From an uncultured Bacteroidia bacterium (GTDB taxonomy: Bacteria; Bacteroidota; Bacteroidia; Bacteroidales; UBA932): DNA of 64,000 nucleotides. Positions 9,350 through 18,576 of this stretch are shown piece by piece. The stretch covers positions 208,353 through 272,352 of the forward strand of contig CACZKE010000001.1 of assembly GCA_902781705.1 (NCBI GenBank), written 5' to 3'. How positions within the stretch are numbered: position 1 is the first letter of the stretch; the number at the start of each line of letters is the position of its first letter. The position numbers and the translations under genes are program-made. The notes beneath the pieces were generated by a model. The model ran no database searches. It saw nothing but the letters and a program-made list of their open reading frames with translations, and had not been told where the DNA came from.

Positions 9350-10765
9350 ATGACTATGAAACGATACCTGTATATCCTGGCCGCTGCCCTGACGGCACTC
9401 CTCGGGTCCTGTGAGAAGGAACCGGCCGGCAACACCGATCCTGTGGACAACACACCCAAGGACATCACCCTCAGCGCCACCTCCTTCGAGGCGGTGACCG
9501 CGGGCGGTGACTTTTCGCTTACCGTCACGGCCCCTTCCCGGCCCAAGGTTACCGGGGAACCTGACTGGATTACCGTTAAAGACGGTACTTACAGCAATTT
9601 CAAGATCACTTACGGATTGACCGTCAAGGAGAACACGACTTACGAAGAACGCACCGCGACGCTTACCGTCACGGCCGGAAGTCTCTCCAAGACCGTCTCC
9701 GTCAAGCAGGCGCCCGCCGAGAAGCCTGAGCCGGTGACGCCGGCCGGGATCGATGAGAACCTGACCAATGCCAAGGCCAGCGCCGCTGCGAAAAAGGTCT
9801 ATGCCTTCCTCCGCGAGCAGGCTGGCTCGAAGGTCCTGAGCGGCGTCCAGTCCGGTGGAACGGCCAACAACAATGACCGGATCAACGAGATTTTCCAGAA
9901 GACCGGCAAGCATCCCGCCCTGGCCGGCTATGATTATATCTTCCTGCAGTATTCGCCGACCCCGGCCGGCTGGAGCTGGGTGGTGAATTACGGCGACATC
10001 TCCGCAGCCAAGGAGCAGTGGAAGAACAACGGTCTCGTCTCCTTCATGTGGCACTGGAACGTCCCCAATTCGGAAGCGGACTGGACGAAGGGCAAGGCGG
10101 GCGATTTCTCCGGCTATAACTTCTACTGTGATAAGACTTACTTCAGCATCGTCCGTGCCCTTCAGGAAGGAACCTGGGAGAACGAGTTCATCCTCAAGGA
10201 CATCGAGAAGGTGGCCGGCTATCTGAAACTCCTTCAGGCGGAGGGGATCCCGGTCCTGTGGCGTCCGCTGCACGAAGCCGCCGGAAACTATACCCTGTAC
10301 GGTTCCAACGGTGCCTGGTTCTGGTGGGGGCGCGGCGGTGCCGAACCTTGCAAGAAACTGTGGAAACTCCTTCGTGACAAACTGGAAGGGGAGTACGGCC
10401 TGGACAACCTGATCTGGGTCTGGACCCTGGATGCGACGGTGGGCGCCGAGAAGGATTATGCGTCCTGGTACCCGGGAAATGATCTCGTGGACATCGTGGG
10501 CGTGGATATTTATGCCGATGACACCGAAGCCAAGTCCCGTCAGCACAAGGCGGCCGTAGATCTCTCCGGCGGACATAAACTGGTGACGGTGAGCGAATGC
10601 GGCAACATCCCCGATCCCGGAAAATGCCTCTCGGCCGGGGAAACGTGGAACTGGTTCCTGGTTTGGGATCTGGAAAGTTACAAACTGAATACGGACGCCT
10701 ATTGGAAGAGCCTGATGTCTTCCAGCCGCGTCCTGACCCGTGAACAAATGCCATCCCTGAAATGA
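9350..10765 (+). CDS. GH26 endo-beta-mannanase lipoprotein with N-terminal Ig-like module
   Basis: 471 residues from ATG 9350; ATG 9356 is an equally good start. The lipoprotein signal ends at LLGSC. An Ig-like BACON-type domain (about 35-125) precedes the GH26 barrel (about 135-471). Catalytic residues are seen as RPLHEA (acid/base Glu309) and VSECGN (nucleophile Glu416), with the usual WHWNVP and WFWWGRGG subsite strands. It would hydrolyse internal beta-1,4-mannosidic bonds at the cell surface. Its stop overlaps the next start (ATGA). The N-terminal domain closely matches that of the next gene, pointing to module sharing. Confidence 0.88.
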   Translation: MTMKRYLYILAAALTALLGSCEKEPAGNTDPVDNTPKDITLSATSFEAVTAGGDFSLTVTAPSRPKVTGEPDWITVKDGTYSNFKITYGLTVKENTTYEERTATLTVTAGSLSKTVSVKQAPAEKPEPVTPAGIDENLTNAKASAAAKKVYAFLREQAGSKVLSGVQSGGTANNNDRINEIFQKTGKHPALAGYDYIFLQYSPTPAGWSWVVNYGDISAAKEQWKNNGLVSFMWHWNVPNSEADWTKGKAGDFSGYNFYCDKTYFSIVRALQEGTWENEFILKDIEKVAGYLKLLQAEGIPVLWRPLHEAAGNYTLYGSNGAWFWWGRGGAEPCKKLWKLLRDKLEGEYGLDNLIWVWTLDATVGAEKDYASWYPGNDLVDIVGVDIYADDTEAKSRQHKAAVDLSGGHKLVTVSECGNIPDPGKCLSAGETWNWFLVWDLESYKLNTDAYWKSLMSSSRVLTREQMPSLK

Positions 10766-12297
10766 TGAAAAGATACCTGACCCTCCTGGCCGCGGTGCTG
10801 GCGGCCGTTTCCTGTGGCGGAGACGACCCCGTGGACCCGACGCCCACTCCTTCCGCACCTACGTCCATCACGCTGAGCAAGAGCTCCTTCGAGATTGCCC
10901 AGGCCGGAGAGACGGTGTCCCTGGATATCACCGCTCCGGCCCGTCCGCAGGTGACGGGCATGCCGTCCTGGATGACGTACAGGGACGGAACCTACAAGGA
11001 CTATAAAATGACGGTGAGTTTCGTTGTCACCGCCAATGACACGTACGAGAGTCGTACGGCCTCGCTCTCCGTCGCGGCAGCCGGAGCCTCCGCCCAGACC
11101 GTGACGTTTACCCAGCCCGGCAAGGATAGTATCCCTACGCCCCCGGAGCCGTCTCCAACGGATTGGGAATATGCTGCGACAGCCGTCCGCAACATGGGCG
11201 CCGGGTGGAACCTGGGGAATTCGCTGGATGCCAACAGCGGGGACCTGGACAACATGTGGATCGAGGCCTATTCGGACCGGAAGCCCGCGACCTATGAGAC
11301 GGCGTGGGGGCAGCCCGTCACGACCCGGGCGCTTTTCCATATGTTCAAGGAGGCTGGTTTCAACGCCATCCGCATCCCCGTGACCTGGTATCCGCATATG
11401 GGAAAGGTTACGGTGACGACCTATCATGCCGACGACGGCGAGTGGCGGGGCCGGTGGGATCCTTCCACCTGGACGGGCTACGACATCGACCCGGCCTGGA
11501 TGGCCCGGGTGAAGGAGGTCGTGGACTATGTCATCGACGAAGGCATGTATTGCATCCTGAATGTCCACCACGACACCGGTGCGGCCTCGACGGCCTGGCT
11601 TGTGGCCGACGAAGCCGGTTACAAGGCGGCGGAGGCCCGTTATCGGGCGCTCTGGCAGCAGATTGCCGATACGTTCAAGGATTACGGCGAGAAACTGCTG
11701 TTCGAGTCCTACAACGAAATGCTGGACCCGTATGATTCGTGGTGCTTCGCCTCGTTCGCCACGCCGGCGCGCTATGACGCCGCAGTGGCCGCATCGGCCT
11801 ACCAGGGCATCAACAGCTATGCGAAACTCTTCGTGGAGACGGTGCGCGCGAGCGGCGGGAACAATGCGACCCGGAACCTGGTCGTGAACACCTATGGCGC
11901 CTGCAGCGGGGACGGGACCTGGAACAACCATCTGAAGGATCCGCTTTCCTCCCTGGTCCTTCCCGAGGAGCCCGGCCACATCGCCGTGGAAGTCCACAGT
12001 TACTGGGAAGCCGTCAAATTCGAGGAACAGAAGGCCGACATCGACCGGCTCTTCTCCAACCTGAACCAGTATCTGGTCCGCCGCCTGGGCGTTCCCGTGA
12101 TCATCGGGGAATGGGGCGGCGGAGAGGCTACGGACGGGGAGACCGCCCGATTTGCCGGTTATTTCTCCCAGAAAGCCCATGACACCGGCATTGCCGCCCT
12201 GATGTGGATGGGGCTGTCGAGCGAAGCGGACCGGGCCGTCCCGGCTTGGACCATGCCCCTGACCAAGGACGCCATCCTGAAACCTTACCTGCAATAA
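10762..12297 (+). CDS. GH5 (subfamily 4-like) endo-glucanase/glucomannanase lipoprotein
   Basis: 511 residues. The lipoprotein signal ends at LAAVSC. An N-terminal Ig-like domain (about 35-125) resembles that of the preceding GH26. The catalytic domain begins at NMGAGWNLGNSLDA and has ETAWGQPVT, GFNAIRIPVTW, FESYNEM (acid/base Glu319) and VIIGEWGG (nucleophile Glu450). These are GH5_4-like motifs. Members of that subfamily attack beta-1,4-glucan, xyloglucan or glucomannan, so glucomannan is the reasonable substrate here. The 4-base overlap with the upstream GH26 indicates coupled expression. Confidence 0.85.
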   Translation: MMKRYLTLLAAVLAAVSCGGDDPVDPTPTPSAPTSITLSKSSFEIAQAGETVSLDITAPARPQVTGMPSWMTYRDGTYKDYKMTVSFVVTANDTYESRTASLSVAAAGASAQTVTFTQPGKDSIPTPPEPSPTDWEYAATAVRNMGAGWNLGNSLDANSGDLDNMWIEAYSDRKPATYETAWGQPVTTRALFHMFKEAGFNAIRIPVTWYPHMGKVTVTTYHADDGEWRGRWDPSTWTGYDIDPAWMARVKEVVDYVIDEGMYCILNVHHDTGAASTAWLVADEAGYKAAEARYRALWQQIADTFKDYGEKLLFESYNEMLDPYDSWCFASFATPARYDAAVAASAYQGINSYAKLFVETVRASGGNNATRNLVVNTYGACSGDGTWNNHLKDPLSSLVLPEEPGHIAVEVHSYWEAVKFEEQKADIDRLFSNLNQYLVRRLGVPVIIGEWGGGEATDGETARFAGYFSQKAHDTGIAALMWMGLSSEADRAVPAWTMPLTKDAILKPYLQ

Positions 12298-12307
12298 TCC
12301 ATTGACC

Positions 12308-13408
12308 ATGAATAAACTGATACCCATGCTACTGACCGCTGCGGCCCTCGCATCCTGCTCTTCCGGCGACAAGAAGCCGGTGGAGACGCCCAAGGACCGG
12401 CTGGTCCATGACCTGTTCTCCCACGTGGAAAAAGGAGAAATCCTCTATGGCCACCAGGATGACCTGTCCTACGGCCACAACTGGAAAGTGGAGGACTGGG
12501 AGAATGACGACCTCACCCGGTCCGACGTCAAAGCCGTGACGGGCATGTATCCCGCCATCGTGGGCTTCGACCTCGGTGGCATCGAAATGGGGGACAAGGC
12601 CAACCTGGACAGCGTCGATTTCGGCCTGATGCGGAAGGCGGTCCTCACGCATGCGAAGCGTGGCGGCATCGTCACGTTCTCCTGGCATCCCCGGAATCCG
12701 CTTACGGGCGGCGACGCCTGGGATGTCTCCTCCGACCAGGTGGTGAAATCCATCCTGGAAGGCGGCGAACTGCATAACCTGTTCATGGACAAGTGGCTGA
12801 GGAACCTCGGAGACTTTCTGGAGAGCCTGGAAGGAACCCCGGTCATCTTCCGGCCCTGGCACGAGAACGTGGGCAGCTGGTTCTGGTGGGGCGGCAAACT
12901 CTGCACCGAGCAGCAGTACAAGGAACTGTACCGGACCACCTGGACCTATCTCGTGAAGGCCCGCGGCCTGACCAACATCCTGTGGTGCTATTCACCGAAC
13001 AGCAACATCTCCGTGGAGGAGTACATGGGCCGCTATCCCGGCGACGAGTTCGTGGACATGCTGGGCCTCGACCATTACGAGTATGTGGGCGAAGAAGGCC
13101 TCGAGGAGGCCGGCGTCCGTTTTGCGGAAGAGCTCAAGCGCTCCCTTACCTACATCAACCGGGTCGTGACAGAGCATCACAAGCTCATGTGCCTGTCCGA
13201 AACCGGCCTGGAGAGCCTTCCGGACCCGGTTTGGTGGACGAAGGTCCTGTATCCTGCCATGGCGGATTTCCCGGTTGCCTATGTCCTCACCTGGCGCAAT
13301 GCGCATGACAAGCCGGAGCATTTCTACGCCCCCTGGGAGGGCTTTGCGAACGCCTCGGATTTCCAGGCCTTCAGCGCCCTGGACGATATCGTTTTTCTGA
13401 ATCCTTAA
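12308..13408 (+). CDS. GH26 beta-mannanase lipoprotein
   Basis: 366 residues from ATG 12308; a TTG six bases upstream is less likely. The signal ends at ALASC. The protein is almost only catalytic domain: ILYGHQDDLSYG, VTFSWHPRN, FRPWHENVGSWFWWG (acid/base Glu186) and CLSETGLES (nucleophile Glu298). This compact form is typical of Bacteroidota GH26 enzymes that release mannobiose from mannan or mannooligosaccharides. Mannobiose is the substrate needed by the epimerase and phosphorylase steps encoded nearby. Cell-surface or periplasmic facing cannot be decided. Confidence 0.88.
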   Translation: MNKLIPMLLTAAALASCSSGDKKPVETPKDRLVHDLFSHVEKGEILYGHQDDLSYGHNWKVEDWENDDLTRSDVKAVTGMYPAIVGFDLGGIEMGDKANLDSVDFGLMRKAVLTHAKRGGIVTFSWHPRNPLTGGDAWDVSSDQVVKSILEGGELHNLFMDKWLRNLGDFLESLEGTPVIFRPWHENVGSWFWWGGKLCTEQQYKELYRTTWTYLVKARGLTNILWCYSPNSNISVEEYMGRYPGDEFVDMLGLDHYEYVGEEGLEEAGVRFAEELKRSLTYINRVVTEHHKLMCLSETGLESLPDPVWWTKVLYPAMADFPVAYVLTWRNAHDKPEHFYAPWEGFANASDFQAFSALDDIVFLNP

Positions 13409-13420
13409 AACCTGACCGAT

Positions 13421-14581
13421 ATGACTTTCAACGAAAGGCTGGTTGAACTCAATTACAACCACGAAAAACTTCTTTCCCGTCCCAACGAACCCATTATGGG
13501 CAACGGTGTTTATGAACGGTACAAATATCCCATCGTGACGGCGGAGCATGCCCCGCTGTTCTGGCGCTATGACCTGGACGAAGCGACGAATCCTTACCTG
13601 ATGGAGCGCTTCGGTATCCACGCGACGCTGAACAGCGGCGCCATCAAGTGGAACGGCAAGTATGTGCTGGTCGTCCGCGTGGAGGGAGCCGACCGGAAGT
13701 CCTTCTTCGCCGTGGCGGAGAGCCCGAACGGGGTGGACAACTTCCGCTTCTGGGACCGTCCGATCACGATGCCGGAGTACGGAGAACCGGCGACGAATGT
13801 CTATGACATGCGCCTGACGGCCCATGAGGATGGCTGGATCTACGGGATCTTCTGCGTGGAACGGAAGGATCCGGACGCCGCCCCCGGCGACCTGTCTTCT
13901 GCGGTTGCGGCGGCGGGCATCGCCCGGACGAAGGACCTCGTGAACTGGGAGCGCCTTCCGGACCTCCAGTCCAAGAGCCAGCAGCGGAACGTCGTCCTGC
14001 ATCCCGAATTTGTGGACGGGAAATATGCCCTGTATACGCGTCCGCAGGACGGTTTCATCGACGCGGGCAGCGGCGGCGGCATCGGCTGGGCGCTCGTGGA
14101 TTCGATGGAGCATGCGGTCGTGGAGGAGGAGAAAATCATCAACTTCCGTCACTACCACACCATCAAGGAAGTCAAGAACGGCGAAGGCCCGCACCCGATC
14201 AAGACCCCGCAGGGCTGGCTGCATCTGGCCCATGGCGTCCGCGGCTGCGCGAGCGGCCTCCGCTACGTCCTATACATGTATATGACGGCCCTGGACGACC
14301 CCACCCGCGTGATTGCGGAGCCGGCCGGCTTCTTCATGGCACCGGAAGGGGAGGAGTACATCGGCGACGTGATGAACGTACTCTTCGCCAACGGCTGGAT
14401 TGCCGATGAGGACGGGAAGGTGTTCATCTACTACGCTTCCTCCGACACCCGGATGCACGTGGCGACCTCCACGGTGGACCGCCTGGTGGACTACTGCCTG
14501 CATACGGCTCCGGACGGCCTGCGGACGGGACTCTCCGTGGTGACCCTGAACCGGCTCATCGACAAGAATCTCAGAAAATAG
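13421..14581 (+). CDS. GH130 4-O-beta-D-mannosyl-D-glucose phosphorylase
   Basis: 386 residues without a signal peptide, so it is cytoplasmic. The sequence matches GH130_1: PNEPIMGNGVYERYKYPIVT near the start, NVYDMRLTAH with Asp129 at the position of the known proton donor, NVVLHPEF and HTIKEVKNGEGPHPIKT. The enzyme uses phosphate to split mannosylglucose into mannose 1-phosphate and glucose. It follows a mannobiose-producing GH26 and precedes a sugar symporter. This is the mannanase-phosphorylase-transporter order known from Bacteroides mannan catabolism, where a 2-epimerase supplies the substrate (here at 55135-56310). Confidence 0.92.
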   Translation: MTFNERLVELNYNHEKLLSRPNEPIMGNGVYERYKYPIVTAEHAPLFWRYDLDEATNPYLMERFGIHATLNSGAIKWNGKYVLVVRVEGADRKSFFAVAESPNGVDNFRFWDRPITMPEYGEPATNVYDMRLTAHEDGWIYGIFCVERKDPDAAPGDLSSAVAAAGIARTKDLVNWERLPDLQSKSQQRNVVLHPEFVDGKYALYTRPQDGFIDAGSGGGIGWALVDSMEHAVVEEEKIINFRHYHTIKEVKNGEGPHPIKTPQGWLHLAHGVRGCASGLRYVLYMYMTALDDPTRVIAEPAGFFMAPEGEEYIGDVMNVLFANGWIADEDGKVFIYYASSDTRMHVATSTVDRLVDYCLHTAPDGLRTGLSVVTLNRLIDKNLRK

Positions 14582-14583
14582 TG

Positions 14584-14591
14584 TATATTTG
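14584..14591 (+). promoter_or_regulatory. Candidate -7 box ahead of the GPH symporter
   Basis: TATATTTG matches the Bacteroidota TAnnTTTG element and lies 20 bases before the symporter start. No TTTG-type -33 element is seen at the expected distance. It may allow independent expression of the transporter. Confidence 0.45.
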
Positions 14592-14611
14592 TAGGAAATA
14601 ACACTTTCGCT

Positions 14612-15955
14612 ATGGCCAAACTCTCCGAAAAAATCGGATATGCCCTGGGCGATGCCGCCGCCGGCGGCATCACTTGGAAAGTCATGTCCATCGCCTTCCC
14701 GCTGTTCTTTACCAATGTCTTCGGCCTCACCGTGGCCGACACGGCGACCCTGATGCTGGTGGCCCGCCTGTTCGACGTCGTGACGGACCCGATGATGGGC
14801 GCCCTGGCGGACCGGACACAGTCCAAGTGGGGTACCTACCGTCCCTGGCTCATCTTCGGCGCCATTCCGCTGGGCATCGTCTTCGCCCTGCTGCTGTACA
14901 CGCCGGACTTCGGTCCCGTGGGCAAGCGGATCTGGGCCTATTCGCTGTATCTGCTGATGATGGCGGTCTATACGGCCGTGAACGTGCCCTACGGCTCGCT
15001 CCTGGGCGTCATGACGGACGATGACAACGAGAAGAACGAATTCTCCTCCTACCGGATGGTGGGCGCCTATGCCATGGGCTTCGTCACCCTGCTCTCCTTC
15101 CCGTACCTGCAGAAGATGGTGGGCGGAAGCGAGGCGCACCAGTACGCCACCCTCGGCGTCATCCTGGGCGCGCTGGCGGCCCTGGGCACCCTGGCCTGCG
15201 GCCTCCTCACGAAGGAACGGCTCAAGCCCATCCGGGCGGAGAAGTTCTCCTTAAAGCCCTTTGCGGACCTGTTCCGGAACCGGCCGTGGATCATCCTCAC
15301 GCTCATCGGCATCTGCACGAACTTCTTCAACGGATTCCGCTATGCCGTAGCGGGTTACCTGCTGGAATACTGCCTGCACGGGGATGTGACCGTCTCCGGC
15401 CTCATCATCAACTACACCGTGTTCATGACCTTCGGTGAGGTGACCTGCATGATCTTCGGCGGCCTGTCCCCGAAGTTCACCAAGTGGGTGGGCTCCAAGC
15501 GCAAGGCCTTCGTATGGTCGGCCATCATCTGCGCCGTGACCTCCATCGCCTTCTTCTTCATCCCGATGGACCCGAAGTACATCTGGCTGATGATCGTGAT
15601 GGTCATCCTGACTTCCATCGGCATCGGCTTCTATTCCCCGCTGCTGTGGTCCATGTACGCCGACGTGGCGGATTACGCCACCGAGAAGAACGGCACCTCC
15701 TCCACGGGCCTCATCTTCTCCTCCGGTACCATGGCCCAGAAGTTCGGTTCGGCCATTTCCGGCGCCCTGGTGGCCCTTCTGCTCGGCATCGCCGGCTTCG
15801 TCTCCGGCACCGACCCGGCCACCGGCCAGACGGTCGTCACCATCACCAACGAGGCCTCCGTCCAGCACATGATCTGGGCCCTGTTCTCCATCTTCCCGGC
15901 GGCCATCGCCCTCCTCATCGTCCTGCTGATGCGGTTCTATCCGATCCAGAAATAA
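14612..15955 (+). CDS. GPH-family (MFS) cation:sugar symporter, probable mannobiose/mannosylglucose importer
   Basis: 447 residues with about 12 hydrophobic segments. The N-terminal EKIGYALGDAAAGG start, the LFDVVTDPMMGALADRT loop and the KWGTYRPWLIFGAIPL segment are GPH (melibiose-carrier-like) signatures. It would bring disaccharides across the inner membrane with Na+ or H+. It directly follows the mannosylglucose phosphorylase, as in characterised Bacteroides mannan clusters. It is the last gene of block 1, with a terminator immediately downstream. Confidence 0.88.
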   Translation: MAKLSEKIGYALGDAAAGGITWKVMSIAFPLFFTNVFGLTVADTATLMLVARLFDVVTDPMMGALADRTQSKWGTYRPWLIFGAIPLGIVFALLLYTPDFGPVGKRIWAYSLYLLMMAVYTAVNVPYGSLLGVMTDDDNEKNEFSSYRMVGAYAMGFVTLLSFPYLQKMVGGSEAHQYATLGVILGALAALGTLACGLLTKERLKPIRAEKFSLKPFADLFRNRPWIILTLIGICTNFFNGFRYAVAGYLLEYCLHGDVTVSGLIINYTVFMTFGEVTCMIFGGLSPKFTKWVGSKRKAFVWSAIICAVTSIAFFFIPMDPKYIWLMIVMVILTSIGIGFYSPLLWSMYADVADYATEKNGTSSTGLIFSSGTMAQKFGSAISGALVALLLGIAGFVSGTDPATGQTVVTITNEASVQHMIWALFSIFPAAIALLIVLLMRFYPIQK

Positions 15956-15961
15956 ACGAAA

Positions 15962-15992
15962 GAATCCCGGCTGTGAGGCCGGGATTCCTTTT
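15962..15992 (+). terminator. Terminator between converging symporter and AraC genes
   Basis: A perfect 10-bp stem (15962-15971 with 15978-15987) has a 6-base loop and is followed by CTTTT. It ends the + strand operon. Its last bases overlap the stop codon of the AraC gene on the other strand. Confidence 0.85.
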
Positions 15993-16851
15993 AGTATTTG
16001 ATCAGCATCTGGCTGATGAACTTGCGGTATTCGATGGGCGCCATGCCTTTCTTCTTCCGGAAGATGCGGATGAAATTGGACTTGTTGTTGAAACCGCAGT
16101 CGTAGCAGATTTCCGAGGCGCTGAGGGTGGTTTCGGCAAGGAGGGTGCAGGCCTTGGCGACGCGCTGGTTGTTCACATAGTTGATATAGGACATGCCCGT
16201 GCGTTTCTTGAAGAAGTGGGAGAAGGCCGAGTCGGACATGTTCACGAGAGCGGCCACTTCGCTGAGACTCAGTTCCTTGTCCAGGTTCTTGTCGATGTGC
16301 TCGCACACTTTGGAGATGCGGCGGCTCTTCGCGTTGGCGCCGAGTTCCTGCTCGTACAGGTTGGTGACCAGCCGTTTCCGGTTCGCGTTGGCCATGAGGT
16401 TCAGGATGCCGAGGAAAGTCGTGACCGACTGGAAACCCTGCATCCGGGTCAGGGCGATGATCTGTTCCTTGATGGCGGCCTGCTCCGGCCCTTCGAAACT
16501 GAGCCCGTGGACGGAATCCTGGAGCAGTTGCCGGATCGGGGCGAAAATCCGCTTGGAGACCATCGGGTAGGTGAGCATGTCGGCCGAGAACTGGATGGTG
16601 ATCACATGGTTGGTTTCCGCTTCGGATTTCCAGGCGTGGGGCAGGGAAGGGCCGACCATGACCAGGTCCGACCGGCCGAAAGTCTCCTCGGAATCTCCGA
16701 CCACCCGCGTTCCCGTGCAGTCCATGACCAGGTTGATCTCGTATTCCGGATGATAATGGACCGGATAGTCGAACTTGGCGTTGGGGTGGTTGAGGATGAT
16801 GAAGAGGTCATCCTTGTTGATGGGGACGATTTCCTGCTGGAACTCACTCAT
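15991..16851 (-). CDS. AraC-family regulator of the mannan locus
   Basis: 286 residues from the ATG at 16851. An in-frame upstream start exists at 16956, but it would run through a promoter-like sequence and add a non-conserved Cys-rich stretch. An N-terminal cupin sugar-sensing domain (VHYHPEYEINLV, LVMVGPSLPHAW) is joined to a C-terminal double helix-turn-helix (LSLSEVAALVNMSDSAFSHF and ASEICYDCGFNNKSNFIRIF). The soluble cupin suggests it senses an intracellular sugar. It sits between blocks 1 and 2, divergent from the SSS symporter. No HTCS, SusR-like or sigma/anti-sigma regulator is found in the locus, so it is the only candidate local regulator. Confidence 0.9.
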   Translation of the reverse strand: MSEFQQEIVPINKDDLFIILNHPNAKFDYPVHYHPEYEINLVMDCTGTRVVGDSEETFGRSDLVMVGPSLPHAWKSEAETNHVITIQFSADMLTYPMVSKRIFAPIRQLLQDSVHGLSFEGPEQAAIKEQIIALTRMQGFQSVTTFLGILNLMANANRKRLVTNLYEQELGANAKSRRISKVCEHIDKNLDKELSLSEVAALVNMSDSAFSHFFKKRTGMSYINYVNNQRVAKACTLLAETTLSASEICYDCGFNNKSNFIRIFRKKKGMAPIEYRKFISQMLIKY

Positions 16852-16867
16852 GGTGCTGTGGTTTGTA

Positions 16868-16875
16868 CAAAGGTA
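16868..16875 (-). promoter_or_regulatory. Candidate -7 box of the AraC gene
   Basis: On the - strand this reads TACCTTTG, a full TAnnTTTG match 16 bases before the chosen ATG at 16851. It supports the shorter start of the regulator. Confidence 0.5.
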
Positions 16876-16960
16876 GCAAGAATTCGGAAAAGAGAACCGG
16901 CTTTTCAAAAAAGTACACTTTTTTAACCGATATATACAACCTACCGTCCGTCGCATGCGC

Positions 16961-16968
16961 TATCTTTG
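16961..16968 (+). promoter_or_regulatory. Candidate -7 box of block 2 (SSS symporter onwards)
   Basis: TATCTTTG is a full match to TAnnTTTG and lies 24 bases before the ATG at 16993. Together with the AraC promoter at 16868 it makes the 141-base divergent region 16852-16992 the natural site for AraC binding. A clear -33 TTTG is not seen. Confidence 0.55.
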
Positions 16969-16992
16969 CATTACCACAGAAACTAAAGCGCC

Positions 16993-18573
16993 ATGGGGTC
17001 CATTGCTATCGGTTGGGTCGATGTCGCCATCATCGTCCTGTATCTTGTCTTTATCGTCTGGTGGGGACTCCGCCACGGCAGGAGCGGGGATGCCGGATCG
17101 TATTTCCTGGCCGGACGGTCCATGCCCTGGTGGGTGGTGGGGCTTTCCCTGTTCGCAGCCAGCATCTCCTCCACGACCCTGATCGGCCAGTGCGGGGATG
17201 CCTATGACACCGGCATCGCCGTGTTCAATTACAACCTGACCGGCGTCGTGGTCATGGTCCTGTTCGCTACTTTCCTGCTGCCCCTTTACCTGAAGTCCCG
17301 GATATTCACCATTCCGGAGTTCCTCCAGAAACGTTTCGACAGGCGGTCCCGTTACTATTTTTCCGCCATCTGCATCATCGTCAACATCTTCCTGGACGCG
17401 GCCGGGGCCCTGTATGCCGCGGCGCTCATCATCAAACTGGTGTTCCCGCAGGCGGACCTGCATCTGATCATCCTCATCTTCGCCTTGCTTGCCGCTTCCT
17501 ATACCATCCCAGGCGGCCTGTCGTCGGCCATCAATGCGGAACTGATCCAGGCGCTCATCCTGATCGTCGGCTCCGTGATCCTGACCGTGGCCTGTTTCGC
17601 CCGGGGAGGCGGGGAGTACCTCTCCGGCCTGCTCGCTTCCGGCGACCTTTCCATGAAACTGATCCGGCCGCTTGACGATCCGGCGACCCCGTGGCTGGGC
17701 CTCATCGTGGGCATGCCCGTTTCCGGCATCTATTTCTGGGCCAACAACCAGACGCTCGTCCAGCGGGTGCTCAGTGCCAGGAGTGTGGACGAAGGACGGA
17801 AAGGGGTCATGCTCGCCGGCTTCCTGACGCTGCTCACCCTCGTGATCATCGTTTTCCCCGGCGTCATCGCCCGGAACCTGTTCCCCGGAATCGAACGCCC
17901 CGACATGATCTATCCGACCCTGGTGCTGAAACTGTTGCCCACCGGCCTGCTGGGCATCATGCTGTCGGCCCTGCTGGCCGCCCTGACCTCCACCATCAGC
18001 GCCATCCTCAATGCTACGGCCACTTTGTTCACCATGGATTTCTATGCCCAGGCCCGGCCCGGGGCGGATTCCCGGAAACTGGTCGTCGTGGGGAAGGTTA
18101 CGGCGCTCGTGGTCATTGTCATCGCTGCCCTGTGGGCTCCCAATATCGGCAGGTTCGGCTCCCTGCTGAAATACTACCAGGAAATGCTTTCGTACATCGC
18201 ACCGCCGGTCGTGGCCGCATTCCTGATGGGCATGTTTTCCAAACGGGCCAACGGGAGCGGCGCCTTCATCGGCCTGCTTTCGGGACTCGGGATGGCGGTG
18301 GTCATGCTGCTGTGGCGGCATCGGATCTTCGGCGACCTGCATTTCCTGCTGATCATCCCTATCCTGCTCGTCTTCAGCATGGCCGTCATCGGACTTTCGT
18401 CCCTGGCGTTCCCGCGTCCGACCGCTGACCAACTCCGGGATACGACCTTTTCCCTCAGGGATTTCCGTGCGGAAGGCGCCGCTCTCCGCAAAGGACCTTT
18501 CTATCAGAATTATCGCTTCTGGGCCGGTTGCCTTCTCGCCGCCTGCGCCCTTATCCTCATCCTTTTCCAGTAG
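16993..18573 (+). CDS. SSS-family sodium:solute symporter
   Basis: 526 residues with about 13-14 hydrophobic segments. SSS (SLC5) features include SYFLAGRSMPWWVVGLSLFAASISSTTLIGQ cut across the first loops, FTIPEFLQKRF, and the YTIPGGLSSAINAELIQ segment. The last helix ends close to the C-terminus. Such carriers import sugars, sialic acid or similar solutes with Na+. Its position 3 bases before a GH130 gene suggests a manno-oligosaccharide or mannoside substrate, giving this locus two inner-membrane sugar carriers of different families. Confidence 0.88.
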   Translation: MGSIAIGWVDVAIIVLYLVFIVWWGLRHGRSGDAGSYFLAGRSMPWWVVGLSLFAASISSTTLIGQCGDAYDTGIAVFNYNLTGVVVMVLFATFLLPLYLKSRIFTIPEFLQKRFDRRSRYYFSAICIIVNIFLDAAGALYAAALIIKLVFPQADLHLIILIFALLAASYTIPGGLSSAINAELIQALILIVGSVILTVACFARGGGEYLSGLLASGDLSMKLIRPLDDPATPWLGLIVGMPVSGIYFWANNQTLVQRVLSARSVDEGRKGVMLAGFLTLLTLVIIVFPGVIARNLFPGIERPDMIYPTLVLKLLPTGLLGIMLSALLAALTSTISAILNATATLFTMDFYAQARPGADSRKLVVVGKVTALVVIVIAALWAPNIGRFGSLLKYYQEMLSYIAPPVVAAFLMGMFSKRANGSGAFIGLLSGLGMAVVMLLWRHRIFGDLHFLLIIPILLVFSMAVIGLSSLAFPRPTADQLRDTTFSLRDFRAEGAALRKGPFYQNYRFWAGCLLAACALILILFQ

Positions 18574-18576
18574 GTT

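Noticed and set aside
16852-16956. N-terminal extension of the AraC protein
   Set aside because: It covers a TAnnTTTG promoter box and gives a Cys-rich, basic stretch unlike AraC cupin domains.
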